Source: Cytophagaceae bacterium
Lineage (GTDB): Bacteria; Bacteroidota; Bacteroidia; Cytophagales; Spirosomataceae
Assembly: GCA_027491315.1 (NCBI GenBank)
Contig: JAIXWL010000010.1
Location: forward strand, 372,001-436,000
Reading direction: 5' to 3'
DNA length: 64,000 nucleotides
The position numbers and the translations under genes were made by a program. Positions 1 to 8,984 of the stretch are shown in pieces (the first letter of the stretch is position 1; each line of letters opens with the position of its first letter). Under the pieces are notes generated by a model. That model was not told where the DNA came from, did no database searches, and saw only the letters and a program-made list of their open reading frames with translations.

Positions 1-1
1 A

Positions 2-2029
2 CATATAAAAGGTGATGAATTATATGATACTAAACAATATTCTACGGCGATTCGAGGCAATCCTCCTTATATTTTTAGTTGGTCTACCAGCAATAATACA
101 CCGTCGAGTGGCTTACTTGAAAGTAATCCCATCTTTGGCCCATTTCGCTCTTCAGGTTTTGTTACCGTCCAAATCAAAGATCAATCGAATTGTATTGCCA
201 AAGACTCCGTTTACATTCAATGGGAAAATCAAGTCATTAGTCTTCCAAAAGATAGCCTCATCACTCCTACTCTTCCCTCAGATAGTACAACGATAGTCCT
301 CCCTGAACAAAATATAGACCCAAAGGATCCTAGCAATCCTATTTCAGAGGAGAAAATGGACGAAAATTTGGAGCCTCCAATCCCAGTTTGGCATGAGATT
401 TCTTATACCATGGAGCCATTGTGCCAACAGGATGCTTACAAAATACAGGTCCAAGGCTGCCCGGGAAATGTCATGTATTTTAATCAATATGGGCCAGAAC
501 AAATGCGTGCACAGGGTGCCGAATGGATTGTAGATGCCCGTTATGAACTTTTTGTCCAAATCCGCTGCTCTGACCCCAATAGTAATACCATTAACGTAAG
601 AATCCCCGTCTTAAAAAAACCTAGTATTCCGATTATCAAAAATTTTGATGCCTATGTTTGTCAAGGCCAAATAGCTCAGATTGAAATTGATTATTTGTAC
701 AAAAATCAATTCATTGGCTGGGAAAAGGATGGACATTTTTTTTCGGAAGCCTTTATTCTACATCAAGAATTAGAGCAAGGACAATACCAGGCAATTATTC
801 AGCAAGGAACTTGCTTTTACCGAAGTGAGCCATTAGATCTCATCGTCCGAATTGCCCCACCTGCTACTCATATTATTGCTACTAAAATATCGCTTTGCCT
901 TCAAGATACTAGTCGCTTGTCCATACGTCAGGATTATCCTCATGTCCGATGGCAAAATGGCGAAAGAGATAAAAGTATTAGTTTTCTAGCCCAAAAAACT
1001 GGCCCATTTGAATTCCAAGTTCAAATTAGTCAAGACCAGCAATGTTGGTCTGATTGGTCAGACCCTTTTCAAATTATCGTACATGAAAACCCCAAGCCAC
1101 CAAGCATTTTAGCATCTCCATCCTTGGAATTTTGTCAAGGTGATTCCATTCAACTACAAGTACCTTCCCATTTCACTAACTATCAATGGAATACAGGTAA
1201 TTCATTGCCAATAAACGAGGTACGTAAACCTGGATGGTATTGGCTGAAAGTACAAAATCAATTTGGGTGTTGGTCCATCCCAAGTGATTCTGTACATACC
1301 TATTTTTATCCAGAAGAACCTAGCCCTATTATACAGGCGATACCCTCTAGGCAATTTTGTTCTGGGGAAAGCATTGAATTAATAAGTAGTACAGCTCATG
1401 CCTATAAGTGGAAAAATGGTGATACAAGCGATCGAATTAAAATCACTGACTCTGGAAGTTATTGGCTAAAAACCCGCAATCAATATGGATGCTGGTCAAA
1501 TAGAAGTGAAGAAATTCAAACTTACCGAAGAGAAAACCCATTAATACCCGCCATTAAAAAGAACGGGGTTTATTTCCTTGAGGCTATCAATATTGATCAG
1601 CCAGACCGCTATGAATGGAAAAAAGATCAACAACTTTTACACGATTTCGCTTCCATCATAAAAGCACGAGAAGCGGGGCTTTATGAGGTTAGGGCACTAA
1701 AACAATTTGACCTTTCAGAGACAAAAAGCATCATTTGCTATTCTCCCTTTCAAAAAATCAGTATGACCATACCCGAATTTTTTCAAGGATTTTCGGTATT
1801 CCCCAATCCCAACAAAAATGGATTATTACAATTAGAACTACTGGAAGATATCTCCGATGCCTCGGCTTATATTTTCGATTTCTTAGGAAATGAAATCATT
1901 GCTTACCAACTTCCAGCAAGCTCACAACCCATGGCGGTACAACTACCTAAAATTCCTGCTGGAACCTATATATTAAGAATCATTGCCCCAAATTTTAGCA
2001 AAGATAAATTGATCATTATTAGTCCTTAA
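2..2029 (+). CDS. 3' part of a T9SS-secreted surface protein with tandem Ig-like modules
   Basis: The frame is open from the left window edge to the stop at 2029 (675 residues visible), so the gene starts outside the window. At least four or five diverged Ig/PKD-like modules follow each other. The two clearest begin near 1106 and 1328. Each has an early Cys-x-Gly, a Tyr-x-Trp core, a Gly-x-Tyr-Trp-Leu strand and a Gly-Cys-Trp-Ser end. The last ~80 residues form a typical T9SS type A sorting domain: FPNP near its start, then a DFLGNEI-type strand, PAGTYILRI and a short basic tail. Such domains send proteins through the type IX secretion system to the cell surface, where they are usually cut off. 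The role is probably adhesin-like; the ligand is unknown. Confidence 0.85.
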   Translation, partial: HIKGDELYDTKQYSTAIRGNPPYIFSWSTSNNTPSSGLLESNPIFGPFRSSGFVTVQIKDQSNCIAKDSVYIQWENQVISLPKDSLITPTLPSDSTTIVLPEQNIDPKDPSNPISEEKMDENLEPPIPVWHEISYTMEPLCQQDAYKIQVQGCPGNVMYFNQYGPEQMRAQGAEWIVDARYELFVQIRCSDPNSNTINVRIPVLKKPSIPIIKNFDAYVCQGQIAQIEIDYLYKNQFIGWEKDGHFFSEAFILHQELEQGQYQAIIQQGTCFYRSEPLDLIVRIAPPATHIIATKISLCLQDTSRLSIRQDYPHVRWQNGERDKSISFLAQKTGPFEFQVQISQDQQCWSDWSDPFQIIVHENPKPPSILASPSLEFCQGDSIQLQVPSHFTNYQWNTGNSLPINEVRKPGWYWLKVQNQFGCWSIPSDSVHTYFYPEEPSPIIQAIPSRQFCSGESIELISSTAHAYKWKNGDTSDRIKITDSGSYWLKTRNQYGCWSNRSEEIQTYRRENPLIPAIKKNGVYFLEAINIDQPDRYEWKKDQQLLHDFASIIKAREAGLYEVRALKQFDLSETKSIICYSPFQKISMTIPEFFQGFSVFPNPNKNGLLQLELLEDISDASAYIFDFLGNEIIAYQLPASSQPMAVQLPKIPAGTYILRIIAPNFSKDKLIIISP

Positions 2030-2056
2030 TCATCCACCAACATGCCCATAAAATAA

Positions 2057-2079
2057 GCGTGGCCCCTGAAGGGCCACGC
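2057..2079. terminator. Hairpin between convergent genes
   Basis: A perfect 9-bp GC-rich stem (GCGTGGCCC / GGGCCACGC) with a 5-nt loop lies between the T9SS protein gene and the convergent dehydrogenase gene. There is no long T-run on either side, so it is a probable but imperfect bidirectional terminator. Confidence 0.6.
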
Positions 2080-2108
2080 ATGATCTAATTCACTAGATGA
2101 ATATGAAC

Positions 2109-2882
2109 CTATTCATAAATTCCTTTAGCTACTTTCTCGCTTAAGGATTTAGGCATCAACCACGCTAAAGTGGCACCCAGTTTATTGATAAAACCTGTAA
2201 TTACCTCAGGCTTATGAGCAAATAAGCCTTCCACAGCCAGACGAGCTACATCCTTGGGCGTCATGACAACCTTTTCCGCAGCCTTTCTAGCCTTAGCCTG
2301 TAAATTAGCTCGGTCATTGAAATTCGTAGAAGTGGCGCCTGGGCTAACCACAGTAACTTGAATTCCTTTAGATTTCCATTCATGGTATAAGCCACGAGAA
2401 AAATTTAACACAAATACCTTACTGGCGGCATACAAGCTCATCAAAGGAATAGCTTGGTAAGCCGTGGAGCTTGCAATATTTAATATATAGGCTTGGCCCT
2501 TACCTTGTAATAGTGGGAAAAATCGATAACATGCTTCCGTCAATGCATTCATATTAACCTGCATCATTTGTTGATTTTCTTCCCAAGTATAAGATTCAAA
2601 AGCACCCACTAAACCATAGCCTGCATTATTGACTAATATCCGTACATCAACTTGTTTTTCTAGTACCCATTCATAGAGCTGAGACACAGCACCAGGCTGA
2701 GATAAATCCAATGGCAAATAATCAACATCGAGAGAAAATTTCGACTTGATTTCATCGCTAACTTGATGTAGCTCTTGGGCATTTCGGGCTATTAACAATA
2801 AATGATATCCTCTGGCAGCTAATTCCAAAGCTATTTCTTTTCCTATTCCCTTGCTAGCGCCGGTAACAATTGCGTATGACAT
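2109..2882 (-). CDS. Short-chain dehydrogenase/reductase (SDR)
   Basis: A 257-residue classical SDR. The Rossmann dinucleotide motif TGASKGIG is at residues 7-14 and NNAG at 85-88. The catalytic Ser lies in the NIASS stretch near 138, and the Tyr and Lys are in YAASK at 151-155. Length and motifs fit the cytosolic NAD(P)H-dependent oxidoreductases of the DltE/YqjQ-like group. The substrate cannot be told from sequence. It is transcribed alone and sits just downstream of the TPR gene on the same strand, separated from it by a terminator. Confidence 0.9.
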   Translation of the reverse strand: MSYAIVTGASKGIGKEIALELAARGYHLLLIARNAQELHQVSDEIKSKFSLDVDYLPLDLSQPGAVSQLYEWVLEKQVDVRILVNNAGYGLVGAFESYTWEENQQMMQVNMNALTEACYRFFPLLQGKGQAYILNIASSTAYQAIPLMSLYAASKVFVLNFSRGLYHEWKSKGIQVTVVSPGATSTNFNDRANLQAKARKAAEKVVMTPKDVARLAVEGLFAHKPEVITGFINKLGATLAWLMPKSLSEKVAKGIYE

Positions 2883-2919
2883 AATGTATTTAAATTAATT
2901 GTTGATCGTGTTAAAAATA

Positions 2920-2942
2920 AAAAGCTGCATGAAGCAGCTTTT
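2920..2942 (-). terminator. Rho-independent terminator of the TonB-cluster operon
   Basis: A 9-bp stem (AAAAGCTGC / GCAGCTTTT) with a 5-nt loop lies 8 nt past the stop of the TPR gene. Read on the minus strand it runs into a T-rich tract. It ends the energy-transduction operon before the SDR gene. Confidence 0.8.
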
Positions 2943-2950
2943 TATTTCAT

Positions 2951-4654
2951 TTATTTCTTCGGTGCGGCAGCTGGTGCAGCTGGAGCAGGATTGAAATAGG
3001 CTTTAATATCTGGATCATCTGGTTTGATCTCCTGAGCTTTTGTAAATAACTCTTTTACTTTAGCTTCATCTTTGGTAACCGATAAATGATAACCACCTAA
3101 GAATTTAAGTGCCTCAAATAATTGGTTTTTATCTTCTTTGTACTGAGTACTTTTTTCAGCTTTTTGTTGCTCTACTGAAGCTAAAAACTTCTCGTAGTAA
3201 GGAGCACCTAACCATTTAGTACCTGTGTAGTCGATGAAGTTATTGGCACGAGCACGATTAATATAGAATGGAGGCCATTTGTCATTAATCTCAATCGCTT
3301 TAGCAAACATAGAATCAGCTCTCATAGCCATAGCCGGACGACCTAATGTATCTGCACGATCCATGTAAGCAGAAGTCAAATAAAGATCCATAGCAACTTT
3401 AAAATAATCACCAGAACCTACAGTTTGATTTTTCTTCTTCTTCCAATCGATACTTCCTAATCCTGCCTTAGCAGCATCTGCATATCTTTTTTGCTTGTAA
3501 CGAACATCGTGGATGATAGAATACACATTGTTATTAGTATCTAATGGAGCAGCTCTCTCAAGATAAATTAAGGCAATAGAATCTTTACCTAAACCTTGAT
3601 ATCCTTTTCCAAAATACAAATCATCCATAAAATAAGGCTTAACACCCTTTTTCACCATACCATCAAGGTTTTCAATACCTTGTTGGAAATTACCCATTTC
3701 CACGTTAGCATATCCACGCATACGGTAAATGTCATTGTCTTTTACCCCTTTCTTGTCAGCCTCATCAGTAAACTTCATAGCTCCTTCATAGTCCTTAGAA
3801 AGGAATAATAATTTGGCCGTTTCTAAGGTAACCTCAGGAGTAGCTTCTGCCTTTTCTAAATACTTTCTGAAATAACGAGATGCGTTTTTGTACTGGTTAC
3901 CTACGATTAAATATTCACCATAACGACGGTGAGCTGGAGCAAAGTTAGAGTCTAAATCAATAGCCTCTTTGTAACGAGCTTGTGTTTCTTTGTAGTTTTT
4001 ACCACGTAAATACACAGTACCAATCTTCACTTTTGCCTTAACATTTCTAGGATCTTGCAATAAAGCTTGCTCATAAGCGGTAACAGCATTACCACCATCA
4101 TTCTTAATTAAGTAAGCATCTCCTTTAACAATGTATTGCGCCGGGCTAGGTACCTTTTTCGTTTTCTCTTGAATTAAATCAATCAGACGAACAGCCTCCG
4201 CTGGATCATTGTTATTAGCATTGAAGCTATCTTCTTTACCTAAGACATAAAACATCTCGTAAGCTTCAGCGATACGGTGCAATACATCTGGATTTTTTTC
4301 TTTGGTCTCTTTGATAATACGATCAAATTCAACCTTGGCTGCAGTCACATTATTTTGACCTACCAAAATAGATGCTAAACCTACTTGATTCAAATAGTTT
4401 TTAGGATCAGCTGCTTTACCTTTTTCAAAGGCGGCTTTCGCATTATCCCAATCACGAAGATTCAAGTAATAATAGCCTAGGAAATAGTAGTTCTCACCAG
4501 TAGGAGCTGAAGCCACTAAAGATTCAAATACCTGTTTGGCTCTACTTGGCTGATGACGATCTAAAAAATGCAAACCATCTTGGATTGTTTGCCCGAAGGC
4601 CACATTGGATACTAATAATCCCAAACCCAGTATCCACGATTTCATTTTCTTCAT
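2951..4654 (-). CDS. Exported TPR-repeat protein at the end of the TonB cluster
   Basis: A 567-residue protein with a Sec signal peptide (about residues 1-21, cut after AFG). TPR motifs run from about residue 25 to the end, recognisable by repeated A-x-x-x-F/Y, LGxxYL and P-x-N/D patterns. The tail is Ala/Pro-rich (PAPAAPAAAPKK). TPR arrays are protein-binding scaffolds, so a periplasmic role is likely. It follows the PstS-like lipoprotein gene by 151 nt and has its own candidate promoter. I infer that it serves the upstream ExbB/ExbD/TonB machine because the gene order is one I recognise from Cytophagales. Its exact partner is unknown. Confidence 0.85.
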   Translation of the reverse strand: MKKMKSWILGLGLLVSNVAFGQTIQDGLHFLDRHQPSRAKQVFESLVASAPTGENYYFLGYYYLNLRDWDNAKAAFEKGKAADPKNYLNQVGLASILVGQNNVTAAKVEFDRIIKETKEKNPDVLHRIAEAYEMFYVLGKEDSFNANNNDPAEAVRLIDLIQEKTKKVPSPAQYIVKGDAYLIKNDGGNAVTAYEQALLQDPRNVKAKVKIGTVYLRGKNYKETQARYKEAIDLDSNFAPAHRRYGEYLIVGNQYKNASRYFRKYLEKAEATPEVTLETAKLLFLSKDYEGAMKFTDEADKKGVKDNDIYRMRGYANVEMGNFQQGIENLDGMVKKGVKPYFMDDLYFGKGYQGLGKDSIALIYLERAAPLDTNNNVYSIIHDVRYKQKRYADAAKAGLGSIDWKKKKNQTVGSGDYFKVAMDLYLTSAYMDRADTLGRPAMAMRADSMFAKAIEINDKWPPFYINRARANNFIDYTGTKWLGAPYYEKFLASVEQQKAEKSTQYKEDKNQLFEALKFLGGYHLSVTKDEAKVKELFTKAQEIKPDDPDIKAYFNPAPAAPAAAPKK

Positions 4655-4750
4655 TGTTAATTTAAATTAATTGCGATTCTTAATAATTATCAGGCCTTAA
4701 ATTGAAATAATTCAATAAAATATCGTAAAAGTTTAGTTTTTTACGAACTA

Positions 4751-4758
4751 CAAAATTA
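4751..4758 (-). promoter_or_regulatory. Candidate -7 promoter element for the TPR gene
   Basis: On the minus strand this reads TAATTTTG, a perfect match to the Bacteroidota -7 consensus TAnnTTTG, about 95 nt before the TPR start. No good -33 TTTG is seen at the usual distance. The predicted leader holds two small inverted repeats, CGTAAAA/TTTTACG (4724-4745) and ATTGAA/TTCAAT (4701-4716). Confidence 0.4.
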
Positions 4759-4805
4759 ATTATAATTCTTCAATATTTTATTAGACAATGTCAATTAAAT
4801 ATGTC

Positions 4806-5750
4806 CTATTGGCTAATTTGATACTGTCTAATCGTGATAGGTCGGGTCAGAGGGATTAATCCAGCCTTCAAAACAATCAGCTGGCCCATATCTCCACACA
4901 CATAATTAACAAATCCAGTACCCAATCCCATGTGTGACTCTTTCAGAATAATTTTCACATCTCTACGTAACGGGTATTTTTTCAATGCCAAATTATAGCC
5001 AAAGGGTTGATAAAAATCCCCCGCATTATGACTATTTTTTTCGCCGACGGACATCACATTGACAGAACGAATAAAACCCAAAGATGTTGGATTATCTCCA
5101 TCGCTAATCCAATTGGAGCCAATGATTCCAAGGGCATTTTTATGAGATTTAACGTATTCAATAACTGCTTTATTGGAACCTGCAGCAAATATGGGTAGTG
5201 GTTTATTGGTATCTAGTCCAAACTTGTCGACCAAAAATTTAATATTACTGGAATTAGCTTTATCTACTACGAGCGCAACTTCACCTCGGATGCCTTTAGC
5301 TCCTAAAGACTCCCACGTTTTATTCTCTCCTGTCAACAATGATTTTAATGCAGGCAAGGCAATTAAGGTATCCACATTTTGAGGATGTACTAACAAAGCA
5401 AGCCCATCAGCCGCAAAATTAAAACTGCGGTAAGTAACTTTTTCCCTAGTAAATATTTCCTTTTCCTTTTCTGTCAAATCACGGGTAACTACTACGGCAC
5501 GCACTTTCTCATTCAGCAAATCGGCGATGGCCTCATTTTCTGCATGGAAATCAAAATTAATTTTAGCAAAGTGGTAATTATTTTCAAAGGCGGTTTTTTC
5601 AGCCAACAACAATGGTTGAAATGATTCATCAACAGCTACTGAGATTTCCCCTTGAGCTGGGCCATCAGAAAATTTATTTTCCTTGGATTTGTTACAAGAA
5701 AAAATAGGGGCTAATAGTAACAAGCAAAGCCCAATTGATTTAATCTTCAT
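4806..5750 (-). CDS. PstS-like substrate-binding lipoprotein
   Basis: A 314-residue periplasmic-binding-protein-like protein of the PstS/PBP-like family. I start it at the internal ATG at 5750 rather than 5798, because this places a lipoprotein signal at the N-terminus (hydrophobic stretch, then IFSC with the lipid-modified Cys at residue 19). The family normally delivers phosphate or another oxyanion to an ABC transporter, but no pstC, pstA or pstB is nearby. It overlaps the upstream small membrane gene by 11 nt, which ties it to the exbB-exbD-tonB operon. It may be a sensor or scaffold of that system rather than an ABC importer part; that is inference. Confidence 0.8.
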   Translation of the reverse strand: MKIKSIGLCLLLLAPIFSCNKSKENKFSDGPAQGEISVAVDESFQPLLLAEKTAFENNYHFAKINFDFHAENEAIADLLNEKVRAVVVTRDLTEKEKEIFTREKVTYRSFNFAADGLALLVHPQNVDTLIALPALKSLLTGENKTWESLGAKGIRGEVALVVDKANSSNIKFLVDKFGLDTNKPLPIFAAGSNKAVIEYVKSHKNALGIIGSNWISDGDNPTSLGFIRSVNVMSVGEKNSHNAGDFYQPFGYNLALKKYPLRRDVKIILKESHMGLGTGFVNYVCGDMGQLIVLKAGLIPLTRPITIRQYQISQ

Positions 5751-5982
5751 AATTGCAATAATCTGGATCTTTTGTTTCACTAACATATAAAAAAGCACGC
5801 CAAATACGAAATAATCCGTAAAGCATGAACAATATACCCAACCAAAAAGTGGTTGGCATATCCATCAAAATACCTAATTGGAATTCAGACCAGAATCCAA
5901 TGTAATAGCCTAATAAAAAATAAGCAATTGCGGCAAAAAAACGAAAAAAGACGTTAATCCAAACTGCAACAGGACGAGCCAT
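5740..5982 (-). CDS. Small two-helix membrane protein
   Basis: An 80-residue protein with two hydrophobic helices (about residues 8-30 and 44-64) joined by an acidic/Trp loop, and a charged tail ending in NYED. I do not recognise a named family. It lies between tonB and the PstS-like gene and overlaps the latter by 11 nt, which suggests translational coupling. The position argues for an inner-membrane accessory subunit of the ExbB/ExbD/TonB complex, but that is inference. Confidence 0.75.
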   Translation of the reverse strand: MARPVAVWINVFFRFFAAIAYFLLGYYIGFWSEFQLGILMDMPTTFWLGILFMLYGLFRIWRAFLYVSETKDPDYCNYED

Positions 5983-6009
5983 GATTAAAACGGATAATGG
6001 TTAAACAAT

Positions 6010-6042
6010 CAGACCTGCCAAATAAGAAATTTAGCAGGTCTG
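6010..6042. repeat. Palindromic hairpin between tonB and the small membrane gene
   Basis: Inverted repeat CAGACCTGC (6010-6018) / GCAGGTCTG (6034-6042), with a second inner pairing AAAT/ATTT. It sits inside the operon and lacks a T-run. It resembles dispersed palindromic repeats common between genes of Bacteroidota. It could reduce readthrough or protect the upstream mRNA end. Confidence 0.6.
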
Positions 6043-6062
6043 AAGTATGAATGGAAATTCGA

Positions 6063-6884
6063 TTATTCGGAAAGTACGAATGTAATCGGTTGAGTGAATC
6101 GTGAACGTACCGCACGACCTGACTGTTTACCAGGGGTCCATTTAGGTACAGACTTAATTACACGTACCGCTTCTTCGTCGCAACCAAATCCTACAGATTT
6201 CAATACAGTCACATCTTGGATAGAACCATCCGTATTAACTACGAATTGAACATATACTTTACCGCCTACGTTAGCACGCTGAGCAGCAGATGGGTACTTT
6301 AAGTTTTTCTGCAAGAAACGTCCGAAAGCCGCAGGTCCACCAGGGAATTCTGCTTGTTGCTCTACCGCTGTAAAGATTTCATCTTCAGCAGGTTTTGGCG
6401 GCTCAACTGGCTCTTCTTTTCCTTTAGCATCTGGATCCACTGGAGGTTCGTAATTCTCCGTTTCACCTTTTACTGTTTCGTTAGCTGTATTACCACGTAC
6501 CTCTTCTGGTGGTGGCTCCGGCTTAGTTACCTCTTCATCATGCTTGATTTCAGGAGGTAAGAATTTAGTTGTCGTCACCTTTGGAATTTCTTTTGGTGGT
6601 GGCGGCGGTGGTGGCGGTGGCAACTCTACCTTCTTTTGTGGAGGAGGAGTGTCCAATTTCATTACTTCGGCTGTCACCTCTGTTTTCTCAGTATTAGAGG
6701 CAGTTAACTGTTTCCAGAATGCTGCCAATAACAATGCACCAACAAAAAGTGCTGAGCCTAGTAATACAGACCGCTTGATGACCTTAGGATACGTCGTCCT
6801 TAAAAGAAAAGCACCATACTCACGGTTCTTATCTTTAAAGATAATGTCATCTAATGTAGCATCTTGGCTTATTACTTGTGACAT
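6063..6884 (-). CDS. tonB: TonB energy transducer
   Basis: A 273-residue TonB family protein. A short cytoplasmic N-terminus with the Bacteroidota-type motif LDDIIFKDKNREYGAF is followed by one membrane helix (about 37-57), then a Pro-rich periplasmic spacer with a run of nine prolines. The C-terminal TonB domain (about 180-273) has FPGG, LKYP, GKVYVQFVV and a final ITFVLSE strand. It carries energy from the ExbB/ExbD proton channel to outer-membrane receptors. It lies 44 nt downstream of the second exbD gene in the same operon. A paralogue sharing the stretch KEIPKVTTTKFLPPEI is at 46155. Confidence 0.95.
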   Translation of the reverse strand: MSQVISQDATLDDIIFKDKNREYGAFLLRTTYPKVIKRSVLLGSALFVGALLLAAFWKQLTASNTEKTEVTAEVMKLDTPPPQKKVELPPPPPPPPPKEIPKVTTTKFLPPEIKHDEEVTKPEPPPEEVRGNTANETVKGETENYEPPVDPDAKGKEEPVEPPKPAEDEIFTAVEQQAEFPGGPAAFGRFLQKNLKYPSAAQRANVGGKVYVQFVVNTDGSIQDVTVLKSVGFGCDEEAVRVIKSVPKWTPGKQSGRAVRSRFTQPITFVLSE

Positions 6885-6928
6885 AGTTTATGTTATTTAA
6901 AAATTAATTTAAAAGGCTTTCGACCTAA

Positions 6929-7444
6929 TTACTTACCTGAACGTTTGATTAAGGCTTCAGTATCTGGATCAATTTCTAATAGCGCGTAACGCTTGTTATT
7001 AGTAATTGCACATTCATCCAACATATCTACCATATTACGGTATTTTGCTTTTTTTGTTGGCTTAATTACCAGAGTAAAGTTGCTACCAACTTTAGCCTTC
7101 AAATCCGCGATAACTTTACGGATTCCCGTGTCAGAATAATCGGTCACCTCTAACTTGGTGCCTGCTTCAGTTGGGATACCTTGGTAGTAATACACCTTGT
7201 TCTCATCTGGACACACAGTAAGTGTTTCAGATAATTTTACAGGTGATGTTTCCTTTGTATCCGTTTTATCAGGCATGTTTAATTGCATGGTAACGGGCTT
7301 TGCCAACGTAGTCGTCAACATAAAGAAAGTGATAAGAAGGAAGCCTAAGTCCACCATAGGTGTCATGTCAATTTTGGTTGACATTTTTTTACTTCGCTTC
7401 TTCCCGCCTTTCTTACCCCCACCGGAGCTATCTATTTCTGCCAT
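6929..7444 (-). CDS. exbD: ExbD/TolR biopolymer transporter (second copy)
   Basis: A 171-residue ExbD. A Lys/Gly-rich cytoplasmic N-terminus precedes a single membrane helix, IDMTPMVDLGFLLITFFML, with the proton-path Asp at residue 32. A periplasmic domain follows. It differs clearly from the neighbouring ExbD (201 residues), so the two probably form a heteromeric partner pair in the ExbB channel. Only 24 nt separate it from the upstream exbD, so they are co-transcribed. Confidence 0.93.
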   Translation of the reverse strand: MAEIDSSGGGKKGGKKRSKKMSTKIDMTPMVDLGFLLITFFMLTTTLAKPVTMQLNMPDKTDTKETSPVKLSETLTVCPDENKVYYYQGIPTEAGTKLEVTDYSDTGIRKVIADLKAKVGSNFTLVIKPTKKAKYRNMVDMLDECAITNNKRYALLEIDPDTEALIKRSGK

Positions 7445-7468
7445 TTCTTTTTCGAATTAGAATGTAAA

Positions 7469-8074
7469 TTATTTTGGTTTATTCTCAGGAGCTGTAATCA
7501 ACTGGAAGATATTAATGTTCTGAGCTTGTAATGTACCGATAATATCAGCAAATACTTTGTAGCTAGAATTTTGATCTCCTTTGATAGCAACCTTCAACTC
7601 TGGATTTGATAATTTCGCGTATCCAACCCAATAGGATAATTCATTATTCGATGAATCAATAGGGATACCCTTAATAAATCCTTTATCCTTAGCTTCTGAA
7701 GGTTTCATATTCAACACCTGACGCATCGCACCAGCAGGGTATCCGACGATTTCAGAACTCATGTAGTTCTTCTTCATTTCGCCTGTCAAAGCAACTCCAT
7801 AGCGATTAGCCATGCGCTCTAACATAAATTCCCTAGCCATTTGATCATCAGTTGCCAAATAAACCCCTCCCTCATTGGAAACACTGATGGTTAACATACC
7901 ATCCTTCGTATTCAGAGCTTTCTCTGAAATAGATGATGGTGGTGTAATCGTAACTGCCTCTTCTGGACGGAACTTCGCGGTTAACATGAAGAACGTAAGC
8001 AGAAGAAAAGCCACGTCACACATCGCTGTCATATCGAGTGAAACACTATGTCGTTTGGCTTTAACTTTTGGCAT
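7469..8074 (-). CDS. exbD: ExbD/TolR biopolymer transporter (first copy)
   Basis: A 201-residue ExbD with the helix SLDMTAMCDVAFLLLTFFML and the conserved Asp at residue 20. The periplasmic part is longer than in classical ExbD (about 140 residues), with an insert around residues 60-130, as is usual for the first ExbD of this Bacteroidota cluster. It works with ExbB as a proton-driven stator energising TonB. It follows exbB by 73 nt. Confidence 0.93.
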   Translation of the reverse strand: MPKVKAKRHSVSLDMTAMCDVAFLLLTFFMLTAKFRPEEAVTITPPSSISEKALNTKDGMLTISVSNEGGVYLATDDQMAREFMLERMANRYGVALTGEMKKNYMSSEIVGYPAGAMRQVLNMKPSEAKDKGFIKGIPIDSSNNELSYWVGYAKLSNPELKVAIKGDQNSSYKVFADIIGTLQAQNINIFQLITAPENKPK

Positions 8075-8147
8075 AACAATTTTTATTTTGAACGGTGAAA
8101 AAAATGATAAATCGAAATGAATAACTCATTTCGCATTGGTTCAAATA

Positions 8148-8984
8148 TTAATTGTGATGCGTAGCATAGTTTTGGTTAACGCTCAAACCAATCTCATCAA
8201 TGCTATAAGTTAACTCATCAATTTTAGATGTGAAAACGTTGTAAGCAATGATACAGATAGCTGAAGTACCAATACCCAATGCAGTATTTACAAGAGCCTC
8301 AGAGATACCGTTTGCCAAAGCAGATGCATCTGTTGATCCTCCTGAGTTACCTAATGCAGAGAACGCCTTGATCATACCAACTACCGTTCCTAATAGACCC
8401 AATAAAGTTGATACAGACGCTAAAGTTGCAATGATAGTCAAGTTTTTCTCCAACATTGGTAATTCCAATGAAGTAGCTTCTTCTACCTCTTTGCTTAAAG
8501 CTGATAATTTTTGCTCTTTATCTAAAGAACCATCAGAAATCAATTGCTTGTACTTCTTAACAGCAGAAAGAGTTACGTTACCTACTGAACCTTTTTGTTT
8601 TTCGCAAGCTTTCAAAGCACCTTCAACATCATCTTTATCTAAAGATGCTTGGATACCACGAACGAATGCATTAACATCACCAGTTCCTTTTGCTTTACCA
8701 ATTGTAACTAAACGCTCAATTGAGAATGTTAAAGCTGTCAAGAAACAAGTCATTAACACGGGCACAATCACACCACCTTTGTACACGATACCAAAGTAAT
8801 CGCCTGGAATTGGGTGTCCTTCATTGGTTCCACCTTCGAAGTGAGAGCCATCACCCATAATGAATTGGAAAATCAATAATGCAATGACAAATAGGATGAC
8901 AAGAATTAAACCTGCTGGAATTCCGCCAGATTTTTTTTGGGGTGCAGCTGGCTTAGCAGCTGGCTTTGGTTGTTGTGTACTCAT
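8148..8984 (-). CDS. exbB: ExbB/TolQ/MotA-family proton channel
   Basis: A 278-residue inner-membrane protein and first gene of the operon. After an Ala/Lys/Pro-rich start there is an additional N-terminal helix (about 26-43), then a helix at about 72-93. A cytoplasmic loop follows, then two core helices: one around LLGLLGTVVGMIKAFSALG and one at ALVNTALGIGTSAICIIAYNVF. The core motifs are those of the MotA/TolQ/ExbB family. With the two ExbD proteins it forms the proton-motive-force stator for TonB. Confidence 0.95.
   Translation of the reverse strand: MSTQQPKPAAKPAAPQKKSGGIPAGLILVILFVIALLIFQFIMGDGSHFEGGTNEGHPIPGDYFGIVYKGGVIVPVLMTCFLTALTFSIERLVTIGKAKGTGDVNAFVRGIQASLDKDDVEGALKACEKQKGSVGNVTLSAVKKYKQLISDGSLDKEQKLSALSKEVEEATSLELPMLEKNLTIIATLASVSTLLGLLGTVVGMIKAFSALGNSGGSTDASALANGISEALVNTALGIGTSAICIIAYNVFTSKIDELTYSIDEIGLSVNQNYATHHN

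Noticed and set aside
12..296. A 94-codon plus-strand frame at the left edge
   Set aside because: It is out of frame with the T9SS protein, whose frame is open from position 2 and continues without a stop to 2029.
6544..6900. A Gly-rich plus-strand frame of 118 codons
   Set aside because: It is the antisense of the Pro-rich spacer of tonB; the poly-Gly run is the complement of CCN codons.
8248..8799. A long plus-strand frame of 183 codons
   Set aside because: Antisense of exbB, with no start signal and no recognisable family.
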